DNA of 64,000 bases from Pseudomonas fluorescens (GTDB lineage: Bacteria; Pseudomonadota; Gammaproteobacteria; Pseudomonadales; Pseudomonadaceae): positions 930,001 to 994,000 of the forward strand of contig NZ_CABVIY010000001.1 of the NCBI RefSeq assembly GCF_902498195.1. The letters are read 5' to 3'. This document shows, piece by piece, positions 16,908-26,436 of the stretch (its first letter is position 1; every line of letters starts with the position of its first letter). The notes under the pieces are model-generated. The model searched no databases and had not been told where the DNA came from. It was given only the letters and a program-made list of their open reading frames with translations. A program made the translations under genes and the position numbers.

Positions 16908-19900
16908 TCAGGGTGCCAGTGGCGGCCGGTCCAGTTGTCGACCCATTTCGCATATCAGGCGCGATACCGAATCGGCATTGCGTAAGATGATTTTGATACG
17001 AGGCTCTGCATTTTGCTGGCTCAGGAAGGCATCTCGAGCTTGATCCATGGTTGGGCAGTCGGTGATGTCAAGAATCGCCTCTGCTTCGTCATAAACGTTT
17101 GTCAGCGATTCGAAGCTGATCCATTTCTTCGAACTGGCGCTCCAGCGGGCAAACAACTCCTCCCTTGGGGTGCTCAGCGACAGCGCATTACGCTGGAACT
17201 CGATCTGGTCTCGTTTAAGTGCCTGTCCAGGTCCAGTGACCGTCTCGATAAGATCGCTGAACGGACGCCTTGACTCGAGGTAGGCAAAATCCAGTGCATC
17301 TGCAACCTGATGGACCAACTCGTGGATCAGCGTGGCGGCCTGGCCGTGGGCGTCGATCTCAAAGGGTTGGGTCAAATGGTTGTTATACCGTTCCAGTTGC
17401 TGGTTAAAAAACCTGTCGGTGATGTGCACGCGCTTGTCTGGATCGGCGGCATTGACGAAGGCACCCACGTCGGCTGCCTGGTGCTTGGTTGAACCCAAGA
17501 TCAGTCGATGACCGCTGAGCAAGTCATTTTCAGGGTCCACCAGCGCATTGCAGACAGGCACGATGACCGCCTTGACTTTGTCGAGCAGGTCGGCATCGAC
17601 GTCGTCGACATCGAAGAAGGCTTTGAAAAAGGTTTCCAGCCGCGTGCCTGGGACAAAAGACCTGAGCAAGGCAAGGTTATGCAGGCTGTTGAAGGCGTAA
17701 TAGCGCGCCATATCGAGAGCCCTCACAATCTGGTGGGCCTCGTTGGGGAATTTTTCCCGAATGTCGGCCATGCCTCGCGCCTGTATGTTCAACACCCGTC
17801 GTGCTTCGTGGCTGGCGACAAACCGGTTGTGCATTTTCGACAGGTTTTTTCCGTAGTGCACGGTATGGATGTCCGGATCAATGACCAATTGCCTGTCGGC
17901 CGTCTCCAGCAGTCCGGGCCCTTCCTGCCGGTCTTTGATCATCCGCCATACGGCCCCGGTTTTTTTCACGGGGTACACCTTGCCTGCAATGGGGGCGTAT
18001 TGACGCTGGCTGTTGGTGTCCAGGTACGTTCCGTCGCTGTTGTCTTTTAGCAGGTCCTTCAACTGCACGGTCGAGGTTTCGAAGTGCCGCAGCAGGGTGC
18101 GCGACGGTGCGGTGGTATCCACCTGCGACCATGGCAGCGCGGCCACGGGCGTCGCGACCGGCGCAGCGGGGGGCGGGGTTGTCACTGTGGTTTCGACCTG
18201 GTCTTCCAGGGACAATCTGCCCAGTGTGATCATCTGTGCTGCACCGTCGATGAAATCGCGCAGTGCTTTTTTCCAGTGCTGATCCTGCAGCGCTTCGGCC
18301 GAGTCTTTAAAGTCTTCGAAGGCTTGCCAGAGAAACCTGCCGCAGGCGAGTTTGCCGGGCAACACGCCCGGAATCAGTTTGATGCCGGCGGTGAATAGAT
18401 GCTTGACCGTTTCCCACTCCATAAACCCGTTGGTATCGGCTTGACTGGCGAGCATCCGCGGCAGCAGGACGGTGTTGTCGTTGAACAAATGGGTCAGCAA
18501 ATGGCCGCCTATGACATTGGCTCCGAGGCTGATTTTACTCACTTGCCCGACCGTGGACTGATAGAGGCTGCGCAAGGCCGCGCGTTCATTGTCCGGCACG
18601 CGCCGCAGCAGCCATTCCTGCAAGGGTCCGGGCGTGTTGAGCGCCGCGACCACGCCGGCGTCATTGTCGAATTCGGTGAATGCCGCACCGCTACGGTAAG
18701 GCGCATACAACACTTGTGGGCCCTCCTGTCCTGGCCCCGGGCCGATCAAATACAGACCCTGCGCCGCGACAGCAGTGGCGCCGGCTGTCTTGATCAGTTG
18801 CAACGGTCGAACGATGGCGTGGGCGCCCTCAACCGCAGCCCGGGCCACGGCGTCCGGCATATCCAATACCTGTCGAATCAGGTCGAAGGCACCGTCGGAC
18901 AGGCGTTGTTGCAGCTTCAACTCGTGGGCGTGATGCAGGAGTTGCCACGGTACTTGTTGCACAAAACGATTCCAGCGCGGCACCGCCTGGGTGCTGTCTG
19001 TCACCAGGGCGTCCGTCACGAGTTTTGTGAAGCTTGTCTGAATGTCCAGCGACGACAGCAGTCGTTTGATTGCGGATGGGTCGAGGGTTGCAGGTAACGG
19101 TTTGCTGGTTTTTGAGGCAACCTTGAAGCTTGTGCCCTGGGCCACGTTGATATGGTTCAAGGCAAAGTCGGTCAAGGATTGGGCGGGGCCTGCCAGGGAC
19201 AGATTGGGGGTGATCTCAATGTCGTCGGGGTTCAGCAGGGCTTCGGCAAATTGGCTGTTGAGCAGCGTCTTCAAGGTTTCGCGGGCGTAGTCTTTCAGTG
19301 GTTTTATGCCGTGCAGGTAGTCCGTGTCGTCAGTGACACTGTTGAGGTATTGCTCCAGCAACTCGAGATGAAATTGCTGCTCTTTGACAGGGGCCATACC
19401 GAGCCAGGCGGGGAGGGATTGCCGTTGGCTCATGGCCTTCGCGATCAAGGTGGCCCTGGGCAAGTTGATGTCGATGGGGATTTGGGTCAACGCCTGGAGC
19501 GCCGTGTGTTTTTTGGGGGACGCTAGCGTCGAGTCGTACACGCGCTCGCAACGTGCCAGGAAGAGGTCAATGCCGGACTGTGCCAGGGCCTGCAAAATAT
19601 TGCCCTCGATCAGTCGCAACGAATGGAGCGAATAGCGTCGGTGGAACTTGTGCTGGGCGGGGGTGAGGTTCTCCAGCAGCCCCAGGCATTTATCGGCATC
19701 GAGCAGGCGCAGGTTCAGCTGTTGCCGTGCGCTGGCGACGTTCTTGAACACTTCCAGTCCCGCTGCGGGTGTCCACAGGATTGCGCGCCCGGAATGCTGG
19801 ACGTCGAGGCCCCCACGCTCGGTCAGCAGGACGCAATTGGCCAAGGGCATCACGTCCTTTTCACCCGAACACTCAAGGACCAGGGAGAAGGCATCCGGGT

Positions 19901-21722
19901 GGAACCCCCGGATCGCCGGGCGACTTTTTCGGTCTGGCCGGTCCGGATTGAAGACCGTATCGACAATGTGCCAATCGGCATTGCGCAGCGTGCCACCCAG
20001 CTCCCGCAGGGTGGCTTCGCCACGCACGCCGACGGAAAGGGCGTGGGACAGTCGCGGTTTCATGTCCTCCAGGTATGCCCGTTGTTGCGCGAGAGTGGCC
20101 AGTGGTTGCCCGGTAAATTCGCTTCGGACTGCAGCGTCGACCGAGTGAAACGACTTCGCGTGAGTGTCCACCGTGTCCCCCAGCACCAGCGAGGGTTGTT
20201 CGCCCGCCAATATAATCCGGGTGCTCCAGCGATCCTTGGTATCCAGTGTCGGCTGTTGCGCGTTGATCAGTGCACGGATGTCCAGCGCCTTGTCGAAGTA
20301 GGCCTGGATGTTCACCGCGCCGTCACTGTGGCGGAACACCTGAAAGGCATAGTCCAGGTTTTGCAGCTGTTTACTGATGATCGCTTCAAAAAGCGCCGGG
20401 AATACCGCGCCGCTGATCACGGCGCCGGACACCTGCGGCTCATGGAAACCGATGAAGCGCTGGCGTTCCTCCAGGCTCATGAGGTCATAGAGTTCATCGT
20501 CGTGCCCGGCCACTGTGGATTTGTTCTGCAGGGTGGCTTTGAGGTCCTGATAGTCCTTCAGCACCTGAAAGCCAACGGCGGGGGTGTAAAGGAAGGCATG
20601 GGCGCTGTCCTGGCTGATCATCAGCGAACCGGCGAGCTCCACGAAGTTGGGCTCGTACTCCCACAGGCGCACGGTTTCGAGGGTCAGCGTGGAGGCGCTG
20701 TCGGTGATCGGCTTGATCAAGGTGTGCAGGGCGCTGCTGTGTTCCGGGGTGATGGTTTCGGCTTCACGCTTGAGCAGCAGGTCGGCCCGGGCCTTTTCGC
20801 CCAGGGCCCGGGCAAAGAATGCCCGGCGCGTGGCGCCGTCGACGCTCGCTTCGTTCCAGTAGCGGTGCAGTTGCGTGGACAGTTGGCTGATCAGTTCATC
20901 CGCCGCGCGCTTGAGCGCCGTTTCCCAGCGTTGCTGGTCAGCCGGCTGCGACGCCCTTTGCGGATGAGAAAACTCAGGCTGGCCCAGCGGCCATCGTTGG
21001 TGGCGGTAATACGCCAGCACCGCGTCCCTCAGGGACAGGGAGTTGATCCAGCGTCGAGCCGTTGCAGGCTGTGCGTCGGCAGGAGTGGCTGTTTCGGCAT
21101 AAAAACCGACCTGGGTCCGACGCTGATCCAGCCCGGGGAAATCGGCTTTCAGCAGCGCTTCGAGCACGCTGTCGAGCAGCGCGTCGAGCGTCGGCAGTTT
21201 TTGCAGTTCGTCGACCATGGCCTGATCGTTACTGCGCAGGTTGTGTTCGATCACGGTGCGTTGATCGTCGAAAATGTCGCCGTCGATGGTCTGGAAGGTC
21301 ACCCGGATGTCGCTGGCTTCGGCCAGGGCCTTGCGCGCGGCCAATGACATGAAGGCCAGCAAGTCATCGTCTTCGTCCGCGTTGTCCAGCTGGCTTTTCA
21401 AGTGCGCGGATAACGTCGTGCGGTCGGCGAATTTTTTAATGCCCGCGTAAGGGGTGTAGAGAATCTCGCCGTTGTCATCGGGCAGTGCGCTCAATACAAA
21501 ACTGCCCGCCAGGGGCAGGGCCAGGGCTCCCGTGGCAAGCAGGATGGACTCGGCGCGCATCGGTGGGGTTTGCTGACCGCGTAACGCATCGGTGGCCCAT
21601 TGCACGTGGCGGATCCATTGGAAATCCTTTTGCGTCAGCCCGTGGGCCTTGCCCAGGTCAGGCCATTGCCCGGGTGCGTGCCGGGCCTGCGGGAAATACA
21701 GGGGAGGGGTAGGTGTAGACAT
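16908..21722 (-). CDS. Giant toxin-like protein with C-terminal HExxH, paralog 2 (DUF6543/dermonecrotic-toxin-like)
   Basis: A 1604-residue paralog of the downstream gene, with matching domain order. The repeated module occurs at about residues 71-108, 363-398, 627-671 and 989-1029, with cores ILYTPYAG, FLYTPAVG, ILWTPAAG and VLYAPYRS. VLDMPDAVARAAVEGA precedes the fourth. AGKVYPVKKTGAVWR lies near 1246, and HELVH at 1467-1471 within ATLIHELVHQVADALDFAYL. The C-terminus (NADSVSRLICEMGRQL) matches paralog 1. No signal peptide is visible. It lies 162 bases upstream of paralog 1 on the same strand. No small neighbour looks like an immunity protein. Family naming rests on memory of annotated Pseudomonas proteins, and the protease activity is inferred from HExxH. 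Confidence 0.75.
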   Translation of the reverse strand: MSTPTPPLYFPQARHAPGQWPDLGKAHGLTQKDFQWIRHVQWATDALRGQQTPPMRAESILLATGALALPLAGSFVLSALPDDNGEILYTPYAGIKKFADRTTLSAHLKSQLDNADEDDDLLAFMSLAARKALAEASDIRVTFQTIDGDIFDDQRTVIEHNLRSNDQAMVDELQKLPTLDALLDSVLEALLKADFPGLDQRRTQVGFYAETATPADAQPATARRWINSLSLRDAVLAYYRHQRWPLGQPEFSHPQRASQPADQQRWETALKRAADELISQLSTQLHRYWNEASVDGATRRAFFARALGEKARADLLLKREAETITPEHSSALHTLIKPITDSASTLTLETVRLWEYEPNFVELAGSLMISQDSAHAFLYTPAVGFQVLKDYQDLKATLQNKSTVAGHDDELYDLMSLEERQRFIGFHEPQVSGAVISGAVFPALFEAIISKQLQNLDYAFQVFRHSDGAVNIQAYFDKALDIRALINAQQPTLDTKDRWSTRIILAGEQPSLVLGDTVDTHAKSFHSVDAAVRSEFTGQPLATLAQQRAYLEDMKPRLSHALSVGVRGEATLRELGGTLRNADWHIVDTVFNPDRPDRKSRPAIRGFHPDAFSLVLECSGEKDVMPLANCVLLTERGGLDVQHSGRAILWTPAAGLEVFKNVASARQQLNLRLLDADKCLGLLENLTPAQHKFHRRYSLHSLRLIEGNILQALAQSGIDLFLARCERVYDSTLASPKKHTALQALTQIPIDINLPRATLIAKAMSQRQSLPAWLGMAPVKEQQFHLELLEQYLNSVTDDTDYLHGIKPLKDYARETLKTLLNSQFAEALLNPDDIEITPNLSLAGPAQSLTDFALNHINVAQGTSFKVASKTSKPLPATLDPSAIKRLLSSLDIQTSFTKLVTDALVTDSTQAVPRWNRFVQQVPWQLLHHAHELKLQQRLSDGAFDLIRQVLDMPDAVARAAVEGAHAIVRPLQLIKTAGATAVAAQGLYLIGPGPGQEGPQVLYAPYRSGAAFTEFDNDAGVVAALNTPGPLQEWLLRRVPDNERAALRSLYQSTVGQVSKISLGANVIGGHLLTHLFNDNTVLLPRMLASQADTNGFMEWETVKHLFTAGIKLIPGVLPGKLACGRFLWQAFEDFKDSAEALQDQHWKKALRDFIDGAAQMITLGRLSLEDQVETTVTTPPPAAPVATPVAALPWSQVDTTAPSRTLLRHFETSTVQLKDLLKDNSDGTYLDTNSQRQYAPIAGKVYPVKKTGAVWRMIKDRQEGPGLLETADRQLVIDPDIHTVHYGKNLSKMHNRFVASHEARRVLNIQARGMADIREKFPNEAHQIVRALDMARYYAFNSLHNLALLRSFVPGTRLETFFKAFFDVDDVDADLLDKVKAVIVPVCNALVDPENDLLSGHRLILGSTKHQAADVGAFVNAADPDKRVHITDRFFNQQLERYNNHLTQPFEIDAHGQAATLIHELVHQVADALDFAYLESRRPFSDLIETVTGPGQALKRDQIEFQRNALSLSTPREELFARWSASSKKWISFESLTNVYDEAEAILDITDCPTMDQARDAFLSQQNAEPRIKIILRNADSVSRLICEMGRQLDRPPLAP

Positions 21723-21859
21723 CGTCGAATCTCACTCGGGGCGCCGCTCAAAGCGGCGTTAGGTTGAGGTTCGAGACTAAAATCCGTCGCCAAGTCGCAG
21801 GTGGTAGATAGTTAGAGCACGGGTGGCCGATGCTCATGCAAACAGGCCCTATCGAAGGG

Positions 21860-21889
21860 TTGACAGGTCGCTCGCCGAGCGTTGTTAAT
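21860..21889 (+). promoter_or_regulatory. Candidate sigma-70 promoter of dpkA
   Basis: A perfect TTGACA (21860-21865) is followed 18 bases later by GTTAAT (21884-21889, four of six matches to TATAAT). The predicted start of transcription is about 45 bases before the dpkA ATG. Confidence 0.4.
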
Positions 21890-21941
21890 CGGCGGTCTAC
21901 AAACGCTGTTGTTCCCTCCAATAATTAGTCTGGAGCTTCAG

Positions 21942-22985
21942 ATGTCCGCACCACTCGATGATGTGTCTGCTGTTGTCTCGCAAAACCTGTCCCTCGCTGA
22001 GCTGACAGCATTGCTTGAGAAGATATTCCTGCGTCATGGCACCTCTGCCGATGTCGCCCGGGTGCTGGCCGAAAACTGCGCCGGCGCCGAACGCGACGGC
22101 GCGCACAGTCACGGGGTGTTTCGCATCCCTGGTTATGTTTCGACGTTGCAAAGCGGCTGGGTGAATGGCAAGGCCGTGCCGGTGGTCGAGGACGTGGCGT
22201 CGGGCTTCGTACGGGTCGATGCCGGCAACGGCTTTGCGCAACCGGCGCTCGCGGCGGCCCGGGCCCTGCTGGTGGAAAAGGCGCGCAGCGCCGGCATCGC
22301 GGTGCTCGCCATCCGCAACTCCCACCATTTCGCTGCCTTGTGGCCGGATGTCGAGCCCTTCGCCTATGAGGGGCTGGTGGCGCTCAGCGTGGTCAACAGC
22401 ATGACCTGCGTGGTGCCGCACGGCGCCGATCGACCGCTGTTCGGCACCAACCCTATTGCGTTTGCCGCACCGCGTGCCGACGGCGAGCCGATCGTGTTCG
22501 ACCTGGCCACCAGCGCCATTGCCCATGGCGACGTGCAGATTGCCGCACGCAAGGGCGAGCGTTTGCCACCGGGCATGGGCGTGGATGGCCTCGGTCAGCC
22601 GACCCAGGACCCGAAAGCGATTCTCGAAGGCGGTGCGCTGTTGCCATTCGGCGGGCACAAGGGCTCGGCGCTGTCGATGATGGTGGAGCTGTTGGCCGCC
22701 GCGTTGACCGGGGGCAACTTTTCGTTCGAGTTCGACTGGAAAAACCACCCCGGCGCCAAGACTCCGTGGACCGGCCAATTGCTGATCGTCATCGACCCGA
22801 GCAAGGCCGCCGGGCAGAGCTTCGCCGAACGCAGCCAGGAACTGGTGCGACAGATGCACGGGGTGGGACTCAAGCGGTTGCCGGGGGATCGCCGTCATCG
22901 TCAACGTGGCAAGTCGCAAGCCAACGGTATCGAGCTGGAGGCGCAGACGCTGGCGAATCTGCGGGAGTTGGCGGGCGTCAGTTAA
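21942..22985 (+). CDS. dpkA: Delta1-piperideine-2-carboxylate/Delta1-pyrroline-2-carboxylate reductase
   Basis: NADPH-dependent reductase of the malate/L-sulfolactate dehydrogenase fold. In D-lysine and D-proline/hydroxyproline breakdown it reduces the cyclic imine to L-pipecolate or L-proline. The 347-residue product matches the P. putida DpkA pattern: AERDGAHSHGVFR near residue 52, IRNSHHFAALWPDVEPF, FGTNPIAFAAP, and GGALLPFGGHKGSALSMMVE. The start at 21942 is supported by TGGAG upstream; an in-frame start 60 bases earlier has no family match. It faces away from the giant gene cluster. No D-amino acid dehydrogenase is adjacent, so its physiological substrate here is not fixed by context. 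Confidence 0.9.
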   Translation: MSAPLDDVSAVVSQNLSLAELTALLEKIFLRHGTSADVARVLAENCAGAERDGAHSHGVFRIPGYVSTLQSGWVNGKAVPVVEDVASGFVRVDAGNGFAQPALAAARALLVEKARSAGIAVLAIRNSHHFAALWPDVEPFAYEGLVALSVVNSMTCVVPHGADRPLFGTNPIAFAAPRADGEPIVFDLATSAIAHGDVQIAARKGERLPPGMGVDGLGQPTQDPKAILEGGALLPFGGHKGSALSMMVELLAAALTGGNFSFEFDWKNHPGAKTPWTGQLLIVIDPSKAAGQSFAERSQELVRQMHGVGLKRLPGDRRHRQRGKSQANGIELEAQTLANLRELAGVS

Positions 22986-22996
22986 ACGCAATCCAG

Positions 22997-23086
22997 TGTG
23001 GGAGCGGGCTTGCTCGCGAAGATGTTGTATCAGTCGACATCCATATTGCCTGATACGCCCTCTTCGCGAGCAAGCCCGCTCCCACA
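22997..23086. repeat. REP-type inverted pair, family A
   Basis: Arms TGTGGGAGCGGGCTTGCTCG and its complement flank about 45 bases containing CAGTCGACATCCAT. It lies between convergent dpkA and the DUF883 gene. Confidence 0.9.
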
Positions 23087-23108
23087 GGTACCGCGTTTGA
23101 TTTTATGT

Positions 23109-23426
23109 TCAGCGCCGGGCCAGCAACAAACCCACTACCAGCCCGAAACCCGCCGACACCGCAACGGTTTGCCAAGGATGACCGCCAATGTAGGTTTCGG
23201 TGGCCTCGACCGCAGGCAGCGTCCGATCGCGCACGCTGGTCACCGAGTCCTTGGCCTGCTGGAGTTTCAGGGCGATTTGCCCACGCAGTGTCTCTGCTTC
23301 CTCACCCACCAGTGAGGCGCTGCTCTTGAGCAATTTTTCCGACTCTTCGATCAGCAACTGAAGTTCGCTGAAGGCCTGGTCCTTGATTTGATCTTCGGCG
23401 GCTTGCATGGCGGTTTTGCGGGCCAT
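23109..23426 (-). CDS. DUF883 (YqjD/ElaB-type) membrane-anchored protein
   Basis: A 105-residue protein with a long charged amphipathic N-terminal helix (DQAFSELQLLIEESEKLL). The C-terminal segment starts YIGGHPWQTVAVSAGFG and ends in a hydrophobic anchor with LLLARR. This is the standard layout of the YqjD/ElaB family, whose E. coli members tether ribosomes to the inner membrane in stationary phase. The start has AGGAGTACTTC upstream. It stands alone between two intergenic regions. Confidence 0.88.
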   Translation of the reverse strand: MARKTAMQAAEDQIKDQAFSELQLLIEESEKLLKSSASLVGEEAETLRGQIALKLQQAKDSVTSVRDRTLPAVEATETYIGGHPWQTVAVSAGFGLVVGLLLARR

Positions 23427-23589
23427 TGAAGTACTCCTTGCAGGTAAGTGACAGTGAACAATGGAGTGCGCCGGGATTGAAAAAGTTGCAGCGATTTTGC
23501 GTGCCGCCGCGATCCCGATGAAAATCCAGCGCAGGACGTTTCGTCCTACAGTGTAAGATGTCGCCTATTTTACGCAGCAGGACATTCCC

Positions 23590-23844
23590 ATGAGCTTCAA
23601 CCTGGCCGACAAATCCCTTGCCGAGCGCGCGGCGCTGGAAGATGAAAAATCCCGTCTGTTCGAACTCTGGCAAAACAACCTGGGCAAAGCCAAGGGCGAA
23701 GCGGCCCGGCTGTTTGGCGAACGCGCCAAGCGCAAGGGCAAATGGGCGGAGTGGGTCCGCGCCGAACTGGATGGCATGTCGCCGCCAGAGTTCTCGAACA
23801 TGGTGCGCAGTGAAGTCAATCGCCTGATGGCGGCCAACAAGTAA
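23590..23844 (+). CDS. Conserved hypothetical protein, 84 residues
   Basis: A soluble, highly charged helical protein (SLAERAALEDEKSRLFELW, then GEAARLFGERAKRKGKW) without a signal peptide or known motif. AGGAC precedes the ATG. Coding is supported by the codon pattern and the start context, and it ends three bases before the convergent LysR gene stop. No function can be assigned. Confidence 0.7.
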   Translation: MSFNLADKSLAERAALEDEKSRLFELWQNNLGKAKGEAARLFGERAKRKGKWAEWVRAELDGMSPPEFSNMVRSEVNRLMAANK

Positions 23845-23847
23845 CGG

Positions 23848-24756
23848 TTACGCAAAACACGCGACAATCGCCTCGCGTACCTTCACCACCACCGGGTCGA
23901 GCTGGGTGCTGGTGCGCCAGCCCAGTTCGATCGGGTAGCGCGGCAACGCCAACGGGCAGGGCAGCAGCGCCAGACCGCTGAGCGCCGCGATGCTGCGTGC
24001 CGCATGGGCGGGAATGGTTGCCACCGCCCGGCTGCCCTTGAGCAGGTAAGGCAATGCCGCAAAATGCGTGGTCGAGGCACAGACCCGCCGGCTCAACCCC
24101 AGTGCCGCCAGCCCCTCGTCGGTGATGCCGATAAATCCCCCCGATGACACCAGGATGTGTTCGCGCGCCACAAACTCCTCAAGGCTGATGCCGTGCTGCC
24201 CAGCGGCCAGGCTGAGCGGGTCGGCCAGACAGGCGTAATCGCCTTCACCCAACACCTGGCGACTGAGCAGGCGTTCGGCAAATCCGCCGGCGGTAATGGC
24301 CAGGTCGATGCTGCGCTCCATCAGCGCCTGGGCGACGATCTGGCTGTGGGTCTGCCGAAAGATCAGACGCAGTTTCGGGGTGCTGCGGGCGACTGCCTCG
24401 ATCAGTCGCCGACCGAAGGCAATCTCGAAATCATCGGACATGCCCAGGGTCACGGAGCGTCCGTCGTAATGGTGGGCACCGGGGTCGACCATCGCCAGGC
24501 TCTGGCGGCATTTGTTCAACGCATCGCTGACCACCGGCTTGAGTTGATTGGCCTTGAGGGTGGGCGCCAGGCCGCGGCCGGTGCGCACAAACAACTGATC
24601 GCCATACACCTCGCGCAGCCGGCGCAACGCCGCGCTGACGGCCGACTGCGTCACGCCCAGGCGCAGTGCGGCACGGCTGGCGCTGGACTCCTCGTGGAGC
24701 GCTTCGAAGACCTTGAGCAGGTTGAGATCGATATCGGCGATATTCATGGTGTTCAT
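23848..24756 (-). CDS. LysR-type transcriptional regulator (probable nitrilase regulator)
   Basis: A 302-residue LysR regulator. The N-terminal winged helix has DLNLLKVFEALHEESSASRAA and then LGVTQSAVSAALRRLREVYG, typical of the NodD-like subgroup. The rest is a periplasmic-binding-protein-like effector domain. It is divergent from the nitrilase gene across 84 bases, the usual arrangement of a LysR gene with its target. Two ATGs nine bases apart (24756 and 24747) are both possible starts; neither has a strong Shine-Dalgarno. Confidence 0.88.
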   Translation of the reverse strand: MNTMNIADIDLNLLKVFEALHEESSASRAALRLGVTQSAVSAALRRLREVYGDQLFVRTGRGLAPTLKANQLKPVVSDALNKCRQSLAMVDPGAHHYDGRSVTLGMSDDFEIAFGRRLIEAVARSTPKLRLIFRQTHSQIVAQALMERSIDLAITAGGFAERLLSRQVLGEGDYACLADPLSLAAGQHGISLEEFVAREHILVSSGGFIGITDEGLAALGLSRRVCASTTHFAALPYLLKGSRAVATIPAHAARSIAALSGLALLPCPLALPRYPIELGWRTSTQLDPVVVKVREAIVACFA

Positions 24757-24840
24757 ATCATTCAGCAGTGAATGGGGCTTTATTCATGATCCCGTGGCGT
24801 TCGAGAATGAGCAACACCTGATGCCAACGGAGCTGTCGTG

Positions 24841-25764
24841 ATGCCAAAATCCATTGTTGCCGCACTGCAAATCGGCGCCTTGCCCGGCGGCAAGGCCGAC
24901 ACCCTGGAACTGATTCTGTCCTGGGAAAACGCAATCATTGAATCGCGCGCCGCCCTGGTGGTGATGCCCGAGGCGCTGCTGGGCGGCTATCCGAAAGGCG
25001 AGGCGTTCGGCACGCAACTGGGTTACCGGCTGCCGGAAGGCCGCGAAGCCTTTGCCCGCTATTTTGCCAATGCCATCGATGTGCCCGGTGCGGAAACCGA
25101 CGCGCTGGCGGGGCTGTCGGCGCGTACCGGGGCCAACTTAGTGATCGGTGTGATTGAGCGCGCAGGGAGCACGTTGCACTGCACCGCGCTGTATTTCGAT
25201 CCGCAGGCGGGGCTGGTGGGCAAGCACCGTAAATTGATGCCGACCGGCACGGAGCGGCTGATCTGGGGCAAGGGCGATGGCTCGACCTTGCCGGTGATCG
25301 ACAGCCAGGTCGGGCGGATTGGCGCGGTGGTGTGCTGGGAAAACATGATGCCGCTGCTGCGCACGGCGATGTATGCCAAAGGCGTGGAGGTGTGGTGCGC
25401 GCCGACCGTGGACGAGCGTGAAATGTGGCAGGTCAGCATGCGTCACATCGCCCATGAGGGCCGCTGCTTCGTGGTCAGTGCCTGCCAGGTGCAGGATTCG
25501 CCGCAGGCTTTGGGCCAGGAGGTCGCCAACTGGCCGGCGGATCGTCCGTTGATAGCCGGCGGCAGCTTGATCGTGGGGCCGATGGGCGACATCCTGGCCG
25601 GGCCGTTGCGCGGTGAGGCCGGTCTGCTCACGGCGCAAATCGACACCGACGACTTGATCCGCGCCCGCTATGACTTCGACGTGGTCGGTCACTATGCGCG
25701 GCCGGATGTGTTCGAGTTGAGCGTGGATGAGCGGGCCAGACCGGGCGTGCGTTTCAACGCATAA
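24841..25764 (+). CDS. Nitrilase family carbon-nitrogen hydrolase
   Basis: A 307-residue nitrilase-superfamily enzyme that cleaves nitriles or amides. The catalytic Glu is in [12 protein letters not shown] near residue 42, the Lys in [14 protein letters not shown] near 130, and the Cys in VVCWENMMP near 164. The CWEN context and overall length fit the aliphatic nitrilase branch rather than amidases. The start ATG at 24841 has GGAG eight bases upstream. It is divergent from a LysR gene that may respond to its substrate. The substrate is not deducible. Confidence 0.87.
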   Translation: MPKSIVAALQIGALPGGKADTLELILSWENAIIESRAALVVMPEALLGGYPKGEAFGTQLGYRLPEGREAFARYFANAIDVPGAETDALAGLSARTGANLVIGVIERAGSTLHCTALYFDPQAGLVGKHRKLMPTGTERLIWGKGDGSTLPVIDSQVGRIGAVVCWENMMPLLRTAMYAKGVEVWCAPTVDEREMWQVSMRHIAHEGRCFVVSACQVQDSPQALGQEVANWPADRPLIAGGSLIVGPMGDILAGPLRGEAGLLTAQIDTDDLIRARYDFDVVGHYARPDVFELSVDERARPGVRFNA

Positions 25765-25768
25765 CCCT

Positions 25769-25857
25769 GTGGGAGCGGGCTTGCTCGCGAAGGCGTTGTA
25801 TCAGTCGACATCCATGTTGCCTGACACGCCGTCTTCGCGAGCAAGCCCGCTCCCACA
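25769..25857. repeat. REP-type inverted pair, family A
   Basis: Complementary arms TGTGGGAGCGGGCTTGCTCG and CGAGCAAGCCCGCTCCCACA surround about 45 bases, starting four bases after the nitrilase stop. It lies between convergent genes. Confidence 0.9.
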
Positions 25858-25864
25858 AAGTCTT

Positions 25865-26410
25865 TCATCGTAGGCGAAGCCACTCATCCCGGGTGATTTC
25901 CCAGACCTCGCTGGCAAATCGCCCACCGACAAATTGGCCCTCATCGGTCCGAATCAAGCGCATGCCGGTACGTTCCGACAGTTTGCGCGATCCGGCGTTC
26001 GGTGCCGCTTTTGGCACGCGCAGCACGTCACGCCCGAGGGTCTCGAACCAGTACCGGGTCACGGCTTCGCTGGCTTCGGTCATCAAGCCCCGGCCCTGCC
26101 ACTGCGGACCGAGCCAGAAGCCACGGTTATTGTCCTGCTCGTTCATCAGGCTGATGTTGCCGATCAATTGCCCGGGCGCCGATTTCAGGCGAATCGACCA
26201 ATGCCATTCATCGCCACGGGCAATCGCCGGCAGGGCGATGTCGCGCAGGTAGGTCAGGGCACCGTCGGCGGGATACGGCCATGGCACCAGGGCGTTCAGG
26301 TAACGCACCACCTCCCAGTGCGGGAATTGTTGCTGGATGGCTTCGGCGTCGGCCAATTCCAGCGGGCGCAGGATCAAGCGTTCGGTGTGAAGGAGGGGGG
26401 TGGCATCCAT
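25865..26410 (-). CDS. GNAT family N-acetyltransferase (RimJ/RimL-like)
   Basis: A 181-residue acetyltransferase with the Acetyltransf_3 pattern. It opens TERLILRPLELADAEAI, and the acetyl-CoA site is in GFWLGPQWQGRGLMTEA near residue 96. The later segment KAAPNAGSRKLSERTGM is typical of the same family. It may modify a protein N-terminus or a small molecule; no specific target is indicated. It starts 26 bases after the stop of the upstream lipoprotein gene on the same strand. Confidence 0.85.
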   Translation of the reverse strand: MDATPLLHTERLILRPLELADAEAIQQQFPHWEVVRYLNALVPWPYPADGALTYLRDIALPAIARGDEWHWSIRLKSAPGQLIGNISLMNEQDNNRGFWLGPQWQGRGLMTEASEAVTRYWFETLGRDVLRVPKAAPNAGSRKLSERTGMRLIRTDEGQFVGGRFASEVWEITRDEWLRLR

Positions 26411-26436
26411 GTTCTTTGCAGCTCCCTGGAGCGGAC

